From an uncultured Rhizobiaceae group bacterium (GTDB lineage Bacteria; Pseudomonadota; Alphaproteobacteria; Rhizobiales; Rhizobiaceae): a DNA stretch of 64,000 nucleotides. A model generated the notes under the pieces. It made no database searches, was not told where the DNA came from, and saw only the letters and a program-made list of their open reading frames with translations. The stretch covers positions 154,173-218,172 of the forward strand of contig CALLUS010000013.1 of assembly GCA_938010435.1 (NCBI GenBank). Reading direction: 5' to 3'. The position numbers and the translations under genes are program-made. Below, in pieces: positions 45,650 through 55,680 of the stretch (position 1 is the first letter of the stretch; the number at the start of each line of letters is the position of its first letter).

Positions 45650-47020
45650 ATGACAAAGATAAATAAAATTCCTGATGAAGCACTCACAGGTAGCCTGCGC
45701 GAATACAAATTACCTGAAGGCCAGCATCTTATTGAGCGAGTAAAAGATTTTTACGGATGGCAGAATCTGCGGCGCGAACACAACTTGTGGCCGTATGCTA
45801 AATCGACCTCATCTGCCCCGCGCACCCACACGACTGCACTTACTGACACAGGACAAAAACTTGCTGGTGTGAACTTTGCTTCACAAGATTATTTGAGTCT
45901 TGCTTCGCATCCCGCCATTAAAGAAGCCGCAACCAAAGCAATTGTTGACTATGGTGTTCATAGCGCCGGTTCTGCAGCTTTGCTAGGAAACACAAAAGGG
46001 TCTTTGAGCCTCGAAGCTGAAATTTCAGATTTCCTCGATGGTCGCGCAACAGTTCTTTACCCGACTGGTTGGTCTGCTGGTTTCGCAGCTGTTCAAGGAA
46101 TTGTTCGCCCGGATGATCACGTTGTCATGGACGTTCTTGCACACTCATGTCTTCAAGAAGGCGCACGTGCTGCAACACAAAACATCCATTTTCATGGTCA
46201 TCTGAATCTGCGAGCTGTTGAGCGGCGCTTGCAACGCATTCGTGCCAACGATGCCCAAAACGGTATTCTGGTTATCACCGAAAGTCTCTTCTCAATGCAC
46301 TCAGACACGCCAGATATTGGCGGCCTTCGTGCACTTTGCGATCAATATGACGCACAATTGCTGGTCGATTGCGCCCATGATTTTGGTTCAATCGGTGACG
46401 CTGGTCTTGGCCATCTTGGTCTGCAAAACATGGTCGATGCGGCTGACGTGATTATCGGTTCATTTTCAAAAACGTTTGCATCCAATGGCGGTTTCATAAG
46501 TGTGAAAACACAAGAAACAGCTGAATATTTAAAATATTATAGCGCCACACAAACATTTTCTAATGCACTATCTCCAATTCAAGCTGCAGTCGTTCACGAA
46601 GCATTCCGCATCGTTCGTTCTGACGAAGGTAAAAAACGCCGTTTGGCACTCATGGAAAATGTTTTGTACATGCGCCATGAAATGGACAACGCCGGATTGG
46701 AAACCCTTGGAGATCCATCTGCAATCATTCCAGTGCGAGTTGGTGCTGAGGGTCTGGCTCGTATAGCATCGCGCAATTTGAGTAATCTCGGCGCAATCGC
46801 AAATCTGGTTGAATATCCAGCCGTTCCACAAGGCGGAGCCCGGTTCCGTGTTCAAGTTATGTCGGATCACTCCAAAGAAGATATCGACAATCTCATTGTC
46901 TTAATGCTCGAAGCTATGAAAACAGCTGACCAAGAATATCGTACTTACAAAGAAGACGAAACTTCCAGCATTCATCGTCCAACGATTGCACAAGTCACTG
47001 ATGCAACGCGCGCGGCCTAA
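45650..47020 (+). CDS. Alpha-oxoamine synthase (CqsA/ALAS/KBL superfamily)
   Basis: 456 residues, ATG 45650 after AGGGGA. Fold-type I PLP enzyme: NFASQDYLSLASHPAIKEAA (substrate loop; Gln where ALAS has Asn), GSAALLGNTKGSLSLEAEIS, LYPTGWSAGFAAVQGIV, DVLAHSCLQEGARAAT, LLVDCAHDFGSIGDAG (Asp contacting the PLP ring) and SFSKTFASNGGF with the Schiff-base lysine at about residue 273. The AH..L.EGAR string resembles the Vibrio autoinducer synthase CqsA as I remember it; ALAS and KBL have NHASI.dGiR there. Serine palmitoyltransferase-like chemistry is the main alternative. No acyl carrier protein gene is adjacent. Confidence 0.82.
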   Translation: MTKINKIPDEALTGSLREYKLPEGQHLIERVKDFYGWQNLRREHNLWPYAKSTSSAPRTHTTALTDTGQKLAGVNFASQDYLSLASHPAIKEAATKAIVDYGVHSAGSAALLGNTKGSLSLEAEISDFLDGRATVLYPTGWSAGFAAVQGIVRPDDHVVMDVLAHSCLQEGARAATQNIHFHGHLNLRAVERRLQRIRANDAQNGILVITESLFSMHSDTPDIGGLRALCDQYDAQLLVDCAHDFGSIGDAGLGHLGLQNMVDAADVIIGSFSKTFASNGGFISVKTQETAEYLKYYSATQTFSNALSPIQAAVVHEAFRIVRSDEGKKRRLALMENVLYMRHEMDNAGLETLGDPSAIIPVRVGAEGLARIASRNLSNLGAIANLVEYPAVPQGGARFRVQVMSDHSKEDIDNLIVLMLEAMKTADQEYRTYKEDETSSIHRPTIAQVTDATRAA

Positions 47021-47056
47021 TAATCAGAACAAAACAAGTTTGTGAGGGATCACACG

Positions 47057-47455
47057 ATGACGAAACAAAATAGAATTCTTGCCGTTGATGATGATGTTTC
47101 ATCCGCGGAATTGATTGTCCGGGTGGCAGAACGGTGTGGCTACGAAGGTTTTGCCACTTCTGATTCAAGAGGCGTAACCAATTTGGCAAATGCCTTGCAA
47201 CCAGATGTGATAGCAATTGATGTCAATATGCCAAACATCGATGCAAGAGGTTTATTAGAATTACTGGCGGAAGCTGGATACGAAGGTCATATCATTATCG
47301 CAAGTGGATCAGACCCTGAGATTTTGAAAGAAACACAATCTTTTGGTACCGAAAAAGGCTTATCCATTCCTCATGTGATGCAAAAACCTTTGGATTTCGC
47401 TCAACTCAGACAGAACCTTATGAGCGAGAATATGAACAATACCAAGGCCGCTTAA
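47057..47455 (+). CDS. Single-domain response regulator (receiver) 1
   Basis: 132 residues from ATG 47057 with GAGGGA upstream. RILAVDDDVSSAELIVRVAE gives the acidic pocket and IAIDVNMPNIDARGLLELL the phospho-acceptor Asp; IASGSDPEIL and VMQKPLDFAQL carry the Ser/Thr and Lys. No output domain. It is 36 bp downstream of the oxoamine synthase and probably co-transcribed, which ties it to the signal made by that enzyme. Confidence 0.9.
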   Translation: MTKQNRILAVDDDVSSAELIVRVAERCGYEGFATSDSRGVTNLANALQPDVIAIDVNMPNIDARGLLELLAEAGYEGHIIIASGSDPEILKETQSFGTEKGLSIPHVMQKPLDFAQLRQNLMSENMNNTKAA

Positions 47456-47506
47456 ACAATAGAGACCGAAATTGAATGCCGACAACTCGGCACCAAGATA
47501 TTTGAA

Positions 47507-47550
47507 AGAGCCCTGATCAAATTCGATTTTTGATCAGGGCTCTTTTTTTA
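47507..47550. terminator. Bidirectional terminator with 15-bp perfect stem
   Basis: AGAGCCCTGATCAAA at 47507-47521 and its complement at 47529-47543, loop of 7, followed by T8. It lies between two converging units, the oxoamine synthase/regulator pair and the minus-strand kinase block, although it is nearer the former. Confidence 0.92.
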
Positions 47551-47720
47551 TATTGAATTGATCACGCCGCAATTGGCAAGCAATCGCAATTTCTCTGTCC
47601 CAGCCGGGAACTCAGTTTCAATTGTGGAAAGATAAAATGTTAGTCTTAAAACTGCCTGAGAAACTCAAAAGCTCTCAGTCGGCAATGGAACCTGAATTCG
47701 TACAGCCGCAAATCTACCAA

Positions 47721-48089
47721 TCAGACGTGAGCGATGCAGCTTTCCATTTTCGCAATAAGACGTGGCAAATCTACAGGCTTTGTATCGAAGTCGATACACC
47801 CTGCTTCAAAAGCTTTTTTACGGTCCGTTTCAAAGGCACTCGCTGTCAAGGCAATAATGGGAATGTTGGTTGTGTCCGGATTAGCTTTAATGCGTCTCGT
47901 GGCCTCACAACCATCCATTTCACCAAGACCAATGTCCATAAGAATGAGGTCAGGCGAAAGGTCTTGAGCTGCCTGAATGCCACTAGGTCCATCTACAGCA
48001 AACCGTACCGTGTAACCACGACGCTCAAGCCGCCGGCCCAGCACATCGCGATTTACCGCATTATCTTCAACAACCAAAACCAGTGTCAT
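47721..48089 (-). CDS. Single-domain response regulator (CheY-like) 2
   Basis: 122 residues, ATG 48087-48089. LVLVVEDNAVNRDVLGRRLE has the acidic pair, LILMDIGLGEMDGCEATRRI the phospho-acceptor Asp, IIALTASAFETDRKKAFEAG the Thr/Ala switch and DTKPVDLPRL the Lys. The ALTA and EDN..N sequence is typical of receivers that pair with hybrid kinases, such as DivK-like proteins. It is 110 bp downstream of the hybrid kinase on the same strand. Confidence 0.92.
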   Translation of the reverse strand: MTLVLVVEDNAVNRDVLGRRLERRGYTVRFAVDGPSGIQAAQDLSPDLILMDIGLGEMDGCEATRRIKANPDTTNIPIIALTASAFETDRKKAFEAGCIDFDTKPVDLPRLIAKMESCIAHV

Positions 48090-48199
48090 ACTAAAATGCC
48101 CATTTTAATTTTCACAACAACCGCTTACCGCAATTAAGTTTGTCCGAAAGATTTGTTTATAGCGCTCAGAAAACCTCAAAGAGATCAACGCTCCCGCTT

Positions 48200-50137
48200 C
48201 TATCCTGCCATCTTGCTGTTTAAGGAACTATGATATTCAGCAACTTTTTTCATGGCGTTCTTTAACTTTTCACTATCCAACGGCTTTTCAATGAAGCCAT
48301 TGGCATTGTGCAAACGAGCTTTCTCGCGATGCTCAAGATTACTGATCATAATAACCGGTATATCCTTGGTTTGCGCTTCAGCCTTCAAAGTCTCGATCAC
48401 ATCCCAACCATCGAGACCAGGCATAAGGACATCCAAAAGCACAGCGTAAGGCTTAACTTGTCGCGCCAACTGTACAACAGTTTCAGGTGCAGAACTCAAC
48501 ACAGCTTTATATCCTTCCCGGGCTAGAATTCGTTCAGCCACCTCTAGGAAATCGTGATCATCATCAATAACGACAACAGTAAGCTCATTGCCTGATGCAT
48601 CTTTAAGGAAATTAGTTGCCAACATTGATTGCTTTGTTTCGCGCAATTGATTGATCATTCGAGTTGTAACTTCTGGAGCCACATCTTCTTGCGAGAATTG
48701 TGCCTCCGCAGCAAGTGAAGAGACTTCAACACGTGGTTTCTGATCTTCTTCAACGATATCTTTGACAACTGCCGGCAAATTGATGGTGAAACAAGAGCCT
48801 TCTCCCAACTTACTTTCCAAACCAATGTCACCACCCATGAGACGGCACAAGTTCTGGCTGAGCGACAGCCCCAAACCAGTACCACCAAATTTTGCTGTGA
48901 TTGAAGAGTTCGCTTGAGAGAAGTTACGGAACAGATTGTTCAAATTTTCTTCTGAAATACCAACACCGGTGTCACGCACCGCAATGGAGATCCACTCTTC
49001 ACCGCCTTTTGTATGGCGTTCAACAGAGAGTGTAATTTGACCATTTTCTGTGAACTTAGACGCATTTGACAAAAGATTTAAAACTGACTGACGAAGTTTC
49101 GTTGCATCCATGTGCACATCACCAAGGTTCTCACCTTTGAGCAGAACAAAAGAGTTGGTGTTTTTAGCTGCCAAAGGACGTGCGGTGGACTCTACTTCCT
49201 GCACAAATTTATCGAGGTCAAACGTTTCCAGATATAATTCTGCCTTACCCGCTTCAATTTTAGAAATATCCAAAATATCATTCACCATGGAAAGCAAGTG
49301 CTTGCCAGCCGATGAAATTTTCTGAAGGTCCGCGATTTCTTCACCTCGTCCATCAAGTTCAGCATCTTCAAGAAGGATTTCACTATAGCCCAAAACTGCA
49401 TTCAATGGGGTGCGCAACTCATGACTCATATTGGCGAGGAAGTCTGACTTCGCGCTGTTGGCACGTTCGGCATCGTCTTTCGCATCCGTCAACTGAGTCA
49501 AGGTTTGCTGGTGACGTACAATTTCTTTGCGCAGTTCAGATTGTGAATCCACAACACTTGAATAGTAACTCGCCATCAAGAAAATATAGGTCGCAGCACA
49601 CAGCGTTGAAATCATGGCCACATCCACCATAGACGACAACGGAATAGCTGACGTGATAGAGTATCCCATTTTATGGGCTAGATAGAAAAGTCCAATGTTC
49701 GTGAGCAACTGCGCGAAAATAACAATACGCGTCTTAACGCCAGACCCCAGATAGAAGAACGCAAGTAAAGGTATTACCAATATCCACATTAAGAATGGAG
49801 ATGAGGCACCACCGTAATGATGCGCGGCCCAAAGAATTGCAAAACTAAGATTCTGAACTGAAATAAGCGCAAGAATGAAATACGATTTCTGAAAAATCTT
49901 CAGAGCTATCGGAAACAACCAAAACGCTGTGATCGAAGCTGCCAATACAGCTACATGAGGCATTGGGTTTGGGTCATTCCACAGCAAGTAAGCTGTGATT
50001 GGATGTCCCAAAAATGGCCCGAACAGATGACTGATCAGGAACATACGCACATTTGTATGCTCACTGATGTTGTCACGCATATGTGATGGCGTTAGCCAGT
50101 AAATAATATTGTTGAGCCGTTCAGCTAGGGAACTCAT
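48200..50137 (-). CDS. Membrane hybrid histidine kinase (6-TM sensor, HisKA, HATPase, REC)
   Basis: 645 residues. About six helices occupy residues 30-205 (FLISHLFGPFLGHPITAYLL, VLAASITAFWLFPIALKI, SPFLMWILVIPLLAFFYLG, VAMISTLCAATYIFLMASYY). A coiled coil leads to HisKA with SHELRTPLNAVLGYSE (His about residue 236), N-box LLSNASKFTENGQ, G1 VRDTGVGIS and G2 FGGTGLGLSLSQ. A C-terminal receiver has VVVIDDDHDFL and VLLDVLMPGLDG (Asp about residue 571). The multi-helix, no-periplasmic-domain sensor suits a membrane-soluble ligand, as in CqsS/LqsS, but many alphaproteobacterial kinases share this form. Confidence 0.93.
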   Translation of the reverse strand: MSSLAERLNNIIYWLTPSHMRDNISEHTNVRMFLISHLFGPFLGHPITAYLLWNDPNPMPHVAVLAASITAFWLFPIALKIFQKSYFILALISVQNLSFAILWAAHHYGGASSPFLMWILVIPLLAFFYLGSGVKTRIVIFAQLLTNIGLFYLAHKMGYSITSAIPLSSMVDVAMISTLCAATYIFLMASYYSSVVDSQSELRKEIVRHQQTLTQLTDAKDDAERANSAKSDFLANMSHELRTPLNAVLGYSEILLEDAELDGRGEEIADLQKISSAGKHLLSMVNDILDISKIEAGKAELYLETFDLDKFVQEVESTARPLAAKNTNSFVLLKGENLGDVHMDATKLRQSVLNLLSNASKFTENGQITLSVERHTKGGEEWISIAVRDTGVGISEENLNNLFRNFSQANSSITAKFGGTGLGLSLSQNLCRLMGGDIGLESKLGEGSCFTINLPAVVKDIVEEDQKPRVEVSSLAAEAQFSQEDVAPEVTTRMINQLRETKQSMLATNFLKDASGNELTVVVIDDDHDFLEVAERILAREGYKAVLSSAPETVVQLARQVKPYAVLLDVLMPGLDGWDVIETLKAEAQTKDIPVIMISNLEHREKARLHNANGFIEKPLDSEKLKNAMKKVAEYHSSLNSKMAG

Positions 50138-50241
50138 TATTCACTCACACCCAAAAAACATGTTTATTGAGAATGAGGGGTAAAGAAACTTCCTTAATAT
50201 TCGGCTAATTTACCCACTGACTATCTAGCGATAGCTATACG

Positions 50242-52263
50242 TCAACCTTTAGCTGCGGCAACACGTACTTTTTGATTTTCCATCAATGCATAGCCTTTTC
50301 CACGCATTAGGTATTCATGTACATCAGCATTGGTCATCGGGCGCCCTATCAAAAAGCCTTGCATCTCCTGGCAACCTTCCTCAACCAGAAAGTCGATATG
50401 CGCTTGGCGTTCAACACCTTCAGCAACCATCCGCATGTTCAAATTTTTACCCAGGCCGATACAAGTGGTTACGACATTTTTCAGTCGTTGCTGACGGTCC
50501 AGATCAGTGACGAAAGACCGGTCGATCTTCAACTTGTCAAACGGGAAAGAAATAAGAGACGAAAGCGAAGAATATCCTGTACCAAAGTCATCCATTGCCA
50601 ACGACAAGCCCATATTCTTCAGGCCACGCAGAACGTAAAGCGCATAGTCAAAATTATCCAGCAGGATGCTTTCTGTAACTTCTAATTCCAAACGGTTCGC
50701 AGACAATCCGGTCTTATACAATGTGGATTGCACATCATTTAGGATATCTGAGTGACGTATTTGTACGCCTGATATGTTAATCGCCACTTTGACGGGATAT
50801 GGCCATGCCGCAGCGTTTTCACACGCCTTGTTCATAACAATATTGCCGATACTTTCGATCAATCCATTTTCTTCTGCAAGTTCGATAAATATATCAGGAC
50901 GAATGGGACCCAGCTCAGGATGTGTCCACCGTGCCAACGCCTCAAAACCGATAATTTTTTGCGTCTTCACATCCGCCAATGGTTGGAAATGCACATCAAT
51001 ACTTTTGTTCTCGATGGCTTCTGCCAAATCAGCAATCATTGTTCGGCGTTTGCGAATGGCGTTGTCGAGTTCGGTGTCAAAAAACTGAATGCAACTTTCA
51101 GAATTTGCTTTTGCCCGGTACATTGCAATATCAGCATTTGATAGCAAAACTTCCGATGTTGTTCCGTGGTCAGGAAACAATGAAATACCAATACTCACGC
51201 CTATGCGCAGTTTACGATTTCCAACTATAAACTCACGTTCAATTGCCTGCTGAAAACACTCGGCCAGCCGCATGGATTGTTCTTCATCATTGTCCAATCG
51301 TTGCAGGACAACAAATTCATCGCCACCTATTCTCGTAAGATAGTCCCCATTTTGACAGCATTTTTTCAAACGCGTTGTCACTTTGCACAACAGTTCATCA
51401 CCGGTTTCATGGCCGAACACATCATTCACGTCTTTGAATTTATTCAGATCAAGATTCAACAATTGAAACCTGTGGCCTGCATCAATTTCCTGACGAATTT
51501 TTTCATTGAACCCGAGTCTGTTGGCAACACCCGTTAAAGGGCAGTGCTTTGCCAGATAAGCAGATTTGGTTTCAGCTATTTCTCGTTCCCGCAGTGCTTC
51601 AATATGGGAACTCACATCGTGGAGAGTTACAACAGAACGGCCATCATCCAAGTCAGATACATTTTTTTCAAACACACGGCCTGCCACTTTGAGAACACCA
51701 GTGGAATTCAGAACATTTTCAACAAAATTATCCACGTTACCGTCATTGTGGCGTGCATCCTTTTGCCCCGATGAAACATCTTGAAACTTGGAGTTCCACA
51801 ATTGCGGACGACCATCTTCATCCATAACGCAAACCGCAGATTCAACATTTGAAAGAACAGTGGAAAGCAGATTCTGACGCGCAGCATTGGCAATAGCGTA
51901 ACGAATAGCTTTATCCAACAATGCTGAACTCATGTCTGATTTATTCAAAAAGTCAGAGGCACCAACGCTAAGAGCTTCCTCATCCACAGTCTTGTCAGAA
52001 ACACCTGTCATCAAAATAACAGGCACATGAATATTCTTGGCTCTTAAGTCTTTTATGAAGTCAATGCCATTGGAGGCACCCAATCGATAATCACACAGCA
52101 CCACATCAAAAGACTGTTGATCCAAAAACGCAAAAGCGTCGCAAGGCCTATGCGCAATTTCAATTTTGTACTCTCGTCCATCCGCTTCCAACAATGTATC
52201 GCGAATTATCAAGGTATCATCTGGATCGTCATCCAAAACGAGAATTCGATTTTTAGTATTCAT
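50242..52263 (-). CDS. Response regulator REC-(PAS-like)-GGDEF-EAL
   Basis: 673 residues. Receiver 1-125 with VLDDDPDDTLIIRDTLLEAD and the Asp in VVLCDYRLGASNG. A PAS-like middle (VESAVCVMDEDGRPQLWNSK) follows. GGDEF is complete (RIGGDEFVVLQ, about residue 313). EAL is complete (GFEALARWTHPELG, about residue 441; MDDFGTGYSSLSSL). Both c-di-GMP synthesis and hydrolysis are possible, with phosphorylation likely choosing the balance. It is on the same strand as the hybrid kinase and 104 bp upstream of it. Confidence 0.94.
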   Translation of the reverse strand: MNTKNRILVLDDDPDDTLIIRDTLLEADGREYKIEIAHRPCDAFAFLDQQSFDVVLCDYRLGASNGIDFIKDLRAKNIHVPVILMTGVSDKTVDEEALSVGASDFLNKSDMSSALLDKAIRYAIANAARQNLLSTVLSNVESAVCVMDEDGRPQLWNSKFQDVSSGQKDARHNDGNVDNFVENVLNSTGVLKVAGRVFEKNVSDLDDGRSVVTLHDVSSHIEALREREIAETKSAYLAKHCPLTGVANRLGFNEKIRQEIDAGHRFQLLNLDLNKFKDVNDVFGHETGDELLCKVTTRLKKCCQNGDYLTRIGGDEFVVLQRLDNDEEQSMRLAECFQQAIEREFIVGNRKLRIGVSIGISLFPDHGTTSEVLLSNADIAMYRAKANSESCIQFFDTELDNAIRKRRTMIADLAEAIENKSIDVHFQPLADVKTQKIIGFEALARWTHPELGPIRPDIFIELAEENGLIESIGNIVMNKACENAAAWPYPVKVAINISGVQIRHSDILNDVQSTLYKTGLSANRLELEVTESILLDNFDYALYVLRGLKNMGLSLAMDDFGTGYSSLSSLISFPFDKLKIDRSFVTDLDRQQRLKNVVTTCIGLGKNLNMRMVAEGVERQAHIDFLVEEGCQEMQGFLIGRPMTNADVHEYLMRGKGYALMENQKVRVAAAKG

Positions 52264-52413
52264 TACTAACTTGCCCCGGAAATTCCAATATCACGTTACG
52301 GACCTGTCAATTAAAATTGGTAAATTTCCGATCCAGGCACGATCAGGATTACAAACAAAGTTAATATTTGGTTGTTCGGCTGCACCAAAATGAGACACAG
52401 CTTTTTTCATTTA

Positions 52414-52869
52414 CTAAGCTGCATCCTGTGAGGGTAAGGCTACAATCTCAATCCAATATTTGTTAAGAACCTGAACCACATTGACGAGGCCGTCAAAAGT
52501 CACTGGTTTTGTGATGAATGAGTTCACACCAAGATCGTATGTGCGCAAAATGTCTTCTTCAGACTGAGACGTCGTCAAAACAACAACCGGTATTTTTCTA
52601 AGAACGGGGTCTTTGCGCAATTCTGCCAATGCAGTGCGTCCGTCCATCCTCGGCATGTTTAAATCAAGAAGTATAATTCCAGGTAAAGGGGATTTTGCAA
52701 GGTCAGAATATTTACCTTCACGTTTGAGGAATTCGAGCAAATCGATGCCATCTACCACGAAGTCGACCGGGTTGCTTAAATGCGCTTCTTTAAAAGCATC
52801 TGCGATCAACATGCGGTCGTCAGCATCATCATCAGCAACCAAAATTCGTATCGCTTTACCACTAGTCAT
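52414..52869 (-). CDS. Single-domain response regulator 3 (Rcp1-like)
   Basis: 151 residues, ATG 52867-52869. IRILVADDDADDRMLIADAF, then IILLDLNMPRMDGRTALAEL with the Asp, VVVLTTSQSEEDILRTYDLG and FITKPVTFDGL. The ADDD.DDr start and the longer linker (FLKREGKYSDLAKSP) match the receiver group that often partners bilin or PAS kinases. It is the upstream gene of the minus-strand signalling block. Confidence 0.92.
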   Translation of the reverse strand: MTSGKAIRILVADDDADDRMLIADAFKEAHLSNPVDFVVDGIDLLEFLKREGKYSDLAKSPLPGIILLDLNMPRMDGRTALAELRKDPVLRKIPVVVLTTSQSEEDILRTYDLGVNSFITKPVTFDGLVNVVQVLNKYWIEIVALPSQDAA

Positions 52870-53035
52870 ATCTCTTACTCCCCAAGAAGACGGAACCGAT
52901 TTTCATTTCACTCAACTTTGAAACAAATTAACGAAAAAAGATTAATCGGAAATTTGGCAAAAAAGACAAACAGAGAGAAACATTGAAAATCTAGGGAAGT
53001 GGTTAGCCAATTGTAAAATACTGCCTCCAGCACAC

Positions 53036-53070
53036 AAAAAAAACCGCCCTTATTAAAACAAGAGCGGTTT
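53036..53070 (-). terminator. Terminator after the cytochrome c gene
   Basis: AAAACCGC and GCGGTTTT with an inner CTT/AAG pair across one mismatch; the minus strand ends in T8. It is 21 bp past the cytochrome stop. Confidence 0.87.
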
Positions 53071-53090
53071 TCAATTTCGACAAGTCGGTT

Positions 53091-53522
53091 TTATTCAGCA
53101 GGCTTTGAAAAAGTTTTAAGATAGGCAATCACGTCTGCACGTTGATCCTCTTTTTTCAACTTAAGAGCCATTTTGGATTTGGCCTTTTTATCATCCAATT
53201 TGGCACGAAGGTATTTTCTTGGGTTCTTGAGATAAGCGAACAGCTCTTCATCTGTCCAAACTAGGCCGGCTTCACCCGCGGCTACAATACTTTTACCGTA
53301 TTTAAAGCCTTCCAATGAACCGGCTTTACGACCGATAATGTCATTCAATGGAGGACCAACCTTCTTTTTCGCATCAGGGCCAACCATATGGCATGTCGCG
53401 CACTTCTTAAAAACTTTCTCGCCCTTGACAGCATCCCCAGCAGAATGCCCGTCAGCAAACGTAGCCATTGAGAAAGACGCAGCAGCCGCAAAAACGACCA
53501 AACCCAGTGATTTCTTGAACAT
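53091..53522 (-). CDS. Class I c-type cytochrome (c2-like)
   Basis: 143 residues. Signal peptide MFKKSLGLVVFAAAASFSMA ending near FADGHS. Heme site KCATCH (CXXCH, about residue 41-45) and PPLNDIIGRKAG, with the axial Met in KSKMALKL near residue 118. It is a soluble periplasmic electron carrier, such as donor to the terminal oxidase. Divergent from hemA, which makes the first heme precursor. Confidence 0.94.
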   Translation of the reverse strand: MFKKSLGLVVFAAAASFSMATFADGHSAGDAVKGEKVFKKCATCHMVGPDAKKKVGPPLNDIIGRKAGSLEGFKYGKSIVAAGEAGLVWTDEELFAYLKNPRKYLRAKLDDKKAKSKMALKLKKEDQRADVIAYLKTFSKPAE

Positions 53523-53845
53523 TAAGTTCTCCTTACTTTCTATTTTACTCGCTCAGATCATCAACAGAACCGTGAACATAAGATACATATTCCAATGTAC
53601 CAGATCTTTAGCCTCACGTTTATGTCAGTTTGTCGCACCGAACTGTCTTTCACAACTGTGCAAATGAAAAACCGCAAGTAAAATAATATGTTACTTGATT
53701 TTCAAAACACTCGGAGCACACAATTTTGATGAAATTTTATCGGCCGGGTTGCATGATAATATTTCCGAAAAAATAAAAGATATTGTAAGATTAAGAAACA
53801 GGCTTTTTTTCCAACGAACGCAAAAGCGACCAGCAGGTGAGTATC
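53523..53845. other. Divergent intergenic region between cytochrome c and hemA
   Basis: 323 bp, AT-rich, no credible gene. It must hold both promoters. I looked for an FNR box (TTGAT-N4-ATCAA) and found only a half-site, TTGATTTTC near 53695, which does not qualify. Confidence 0.5.
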
Positions 53846-55063
53846 ATGAATTTTGAAGCATTTTTCACCGAAAAGTTGGAAGGTTTGCGAGAAGCAGGAA
53901 ACTATCGCGTATTTGCAAACCTTGAACGCCAAAAAGGTCAATTTCCAAAAGCCACCAAATTTGATGAAGACGGCACTGAAACCGAGGTAACCGTCTGGTG
54001 CTCTAATGATTATCTGGGAATGGGGCAACACCCCAAAACCATAAATGCTATGAAAGATGCCATAGATAAATGTGGTGCTGGTGCCGGCGGAACGCGCAAT
54101 ATTTCAGGCACCAACCACTACCATATTCTTCTCGAGCAAGAACTTGCAGACCTGCACAACAAAGATGCAGCTCTTATGTTGACTTCAGGATATGTGGCAA
54201 ATTGGGCCGCACTTGGAACTTTGGCGTCACGCATTCCAAATTGTGAGATATTTTCAGACAGCGACAATCATGCCTCGATGATTGAGGGAATTCGCCATTC
54301 ACGTGCACCAAAACATGTCTGGAAACACAATGATGTTGAAGATTTAGAACGTTTGTTAGCAGCAGCTGATCCTGAAGTACCAAAGCTCGTCGCATTTGAA
54401 TCAGTGTATTCGATGGATGGGGACATTTGCCCTATGGCTGAGATTTTGGACGTTTGTGAAAAATACAGCGCCATGTCTTATCTCGATGAAGTTCATGCGG
54501 TTGGTCTTTACGGTCCACGTGGCGGAGGCATTGCGGAACGGGAAGGTTTGATGGATCGAGTGACAGTCATTCAAGGCACTCTTGGAAAATCCTACGGTGT
54601 CATGGGCGGCTACATTGCAGCTTCTGCAAATCTGGTGGACTTCGTTCGCTCTTTTGCATCCGGGTTTATTTTTTCCACCGCTCTTCCACCAGCTCTTGCG
54701 GCAGGTGCAACAGCGTCAATCAAACATCTCAAAATCAGTCAAATGGAACGTCAGCGTCAGCGCCGTAATGTAAAAGCGTTGCGTGATAGATTAGACAACA
54801 TCGGCGTTCCTCACATGATGAACGAGAGCCACATCGTTCCTGTTATGGTGGGAGATGCAAAGAAATGTAAGTTTATTTCAGATCTCCTACTGGATCAATA
54901 TGGCATTTACGTTCAGCCAATTAACTATCCAACAGTTCCAAAGGGAACAGAGCGACTGAGAATTACGCCCGGCCCATTGCACTCTGCCAAAGATCTGGAT
55001 CACCTCGTGGGGGCATTGTCTGAACTTTGGTCACAATGCGCTTTGTCCAGAGCTGTTGCGTAG
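53846..55063 (+). CDS. hemA: 5-aminolevulinate synthase (C4 pathway)
   Basis: 405 residues from ATG 53846 with AGGTGA upstream. Canonical [80 protein letters not shown] and [13 protein letters not shown], with the PLP lysine at about residue 248. It condenses glycine and succinyl-CoA, the alphaproteobacterial route to heme. It is a second oxoamine synthase in the window, clearly the housekeeping one. Confidence 0.98.
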   Translation: MNFEAFFTEKLEGLREAGNYRVFANLERQKGQFPKATKFDEDGTETEVTVWCSNDYLGMGQHPKTINAMKDAIDKCGAGAGGTRNISGTNHYHILLEQELADLHNKDAALMLTSGYVANWAALGTLASRIPNCEIFSDSDNHASMIEGIRHSRAPKHVWKHNDVEDLERLLAAADPEVPKLVAFESVYSMDGDICPMAEILDVCEKYSAMSYLDEVHAVGLYGPRGGGIAEREGLMDRVTVIQGTLGKSYGVMGGYIAASANLVDFVRSFASGFIFSTALPPALAAGATASIKHLKISQMERQRQRRNVKALRDRLDNIGVPHMMNESHIVPVMVGDAKKCKFISDLLLDQYGIYVQPINYPTVPKGTERLRITPGPLHSAKDLDHLVGALSELWSQCALSRAVA

Positions 55064-55065
55064 TG

Positions 55066-55680
55066 ATGCAAGCAGATATTTCAGAACGGGTTCTTTATCT
55101 CTCGTCTGATCATGAAATTGGCCCCCGGCCAACAGTCAGCGAATGGCCCGTTCCACCAACAAATCCACCCATTATGATTCCATGTATAAATACGGATGGA
55201 ACTCACTTTCCGGTCGAAAAAATTGAAGCGCATGTGAAAGGCTTGCATCATCAAGCATTGTCGGTTTTTGTTTTTGCGGATGATGAACTGTTGATCCAAA
55301 GACGTGCATTTGAAAAATACCATTGTGGTGGGAAGTGGGCGAACACTTGCTGCACTCACCCTCACTTTGGCGAAGAGATTGAAGCTGCAGCTCAACGCAG
55401 GTTGAAAGAGGAGTTAGGCTTTCAAACGCCATTAGAGCAAAGATTGATTATCGAATATTCAGCAGATGTGGGTGATGGTTTGTGGGAACGCGAGCGCGTT
55501 CACATGTTTCGCAGCAATACGGCCAAAACCGATATAAATGTAAAGCCAAATCCGGATGAGGTTTGCGAAACACGTTGGATCAGCGCAACAGACTTGCATG
55601 CAGAAATTCAGACAAATCCAGATGACTTCACACCGTGGTTCAGAATTTACGTGAATGAATATCCGGAATTAAACTTCTAA
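55066..55680 (+). CDS. idi: Isopentenyl-diphosphate delta-isomerase, type I
   Basis: About 204 residues from ATG 55066; an ATG at 55174 (MIPCINTDGTHFPVEKIEAH) would give 168 residues, close to related enzymes, and may be the true start. NUDIX fold: ALSVFVFADDELLIQRRAFE, GGKWANTCCTHPHFGEEIEA with the catalytic Cys in the TCCTHP motif, RRLKEELGF, and RVHMFRS. It interconverts IPP and DMAPP. It starts 2 bp after the hemA stop. A type I enzyme is often kept for carotenoid or quinone supply. Confidence 0.9.
   Translation: MQADISERVLYLSSDHEIGPRPTVSEWPVPPTNPPIMIPCINTDGTHFPVEKIEAHVKGLHHQALSVFVFADDELLIQRRAFEKYHCGGKWANTCCTHPHFGEEIEAAAQRRLKEELGFQTPLEQRLIIEYSADVGDGLWERERVHMFRSNTAKTDINVKPNPDEVCETRWISATDLHAEIQTNPDDFTPWFRIYVNEYPELNF

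Noticed and set aside
47622..48137. 171-codon plus-strand frame
   Set aside because: It is antisense to a clear CheY-like receiver gene, with no family resemblance.
53690..53705. Possible FNR box upstream of hemA
   Set aside because: Only one half-site (TTGAT) is present; the second half does not fit.
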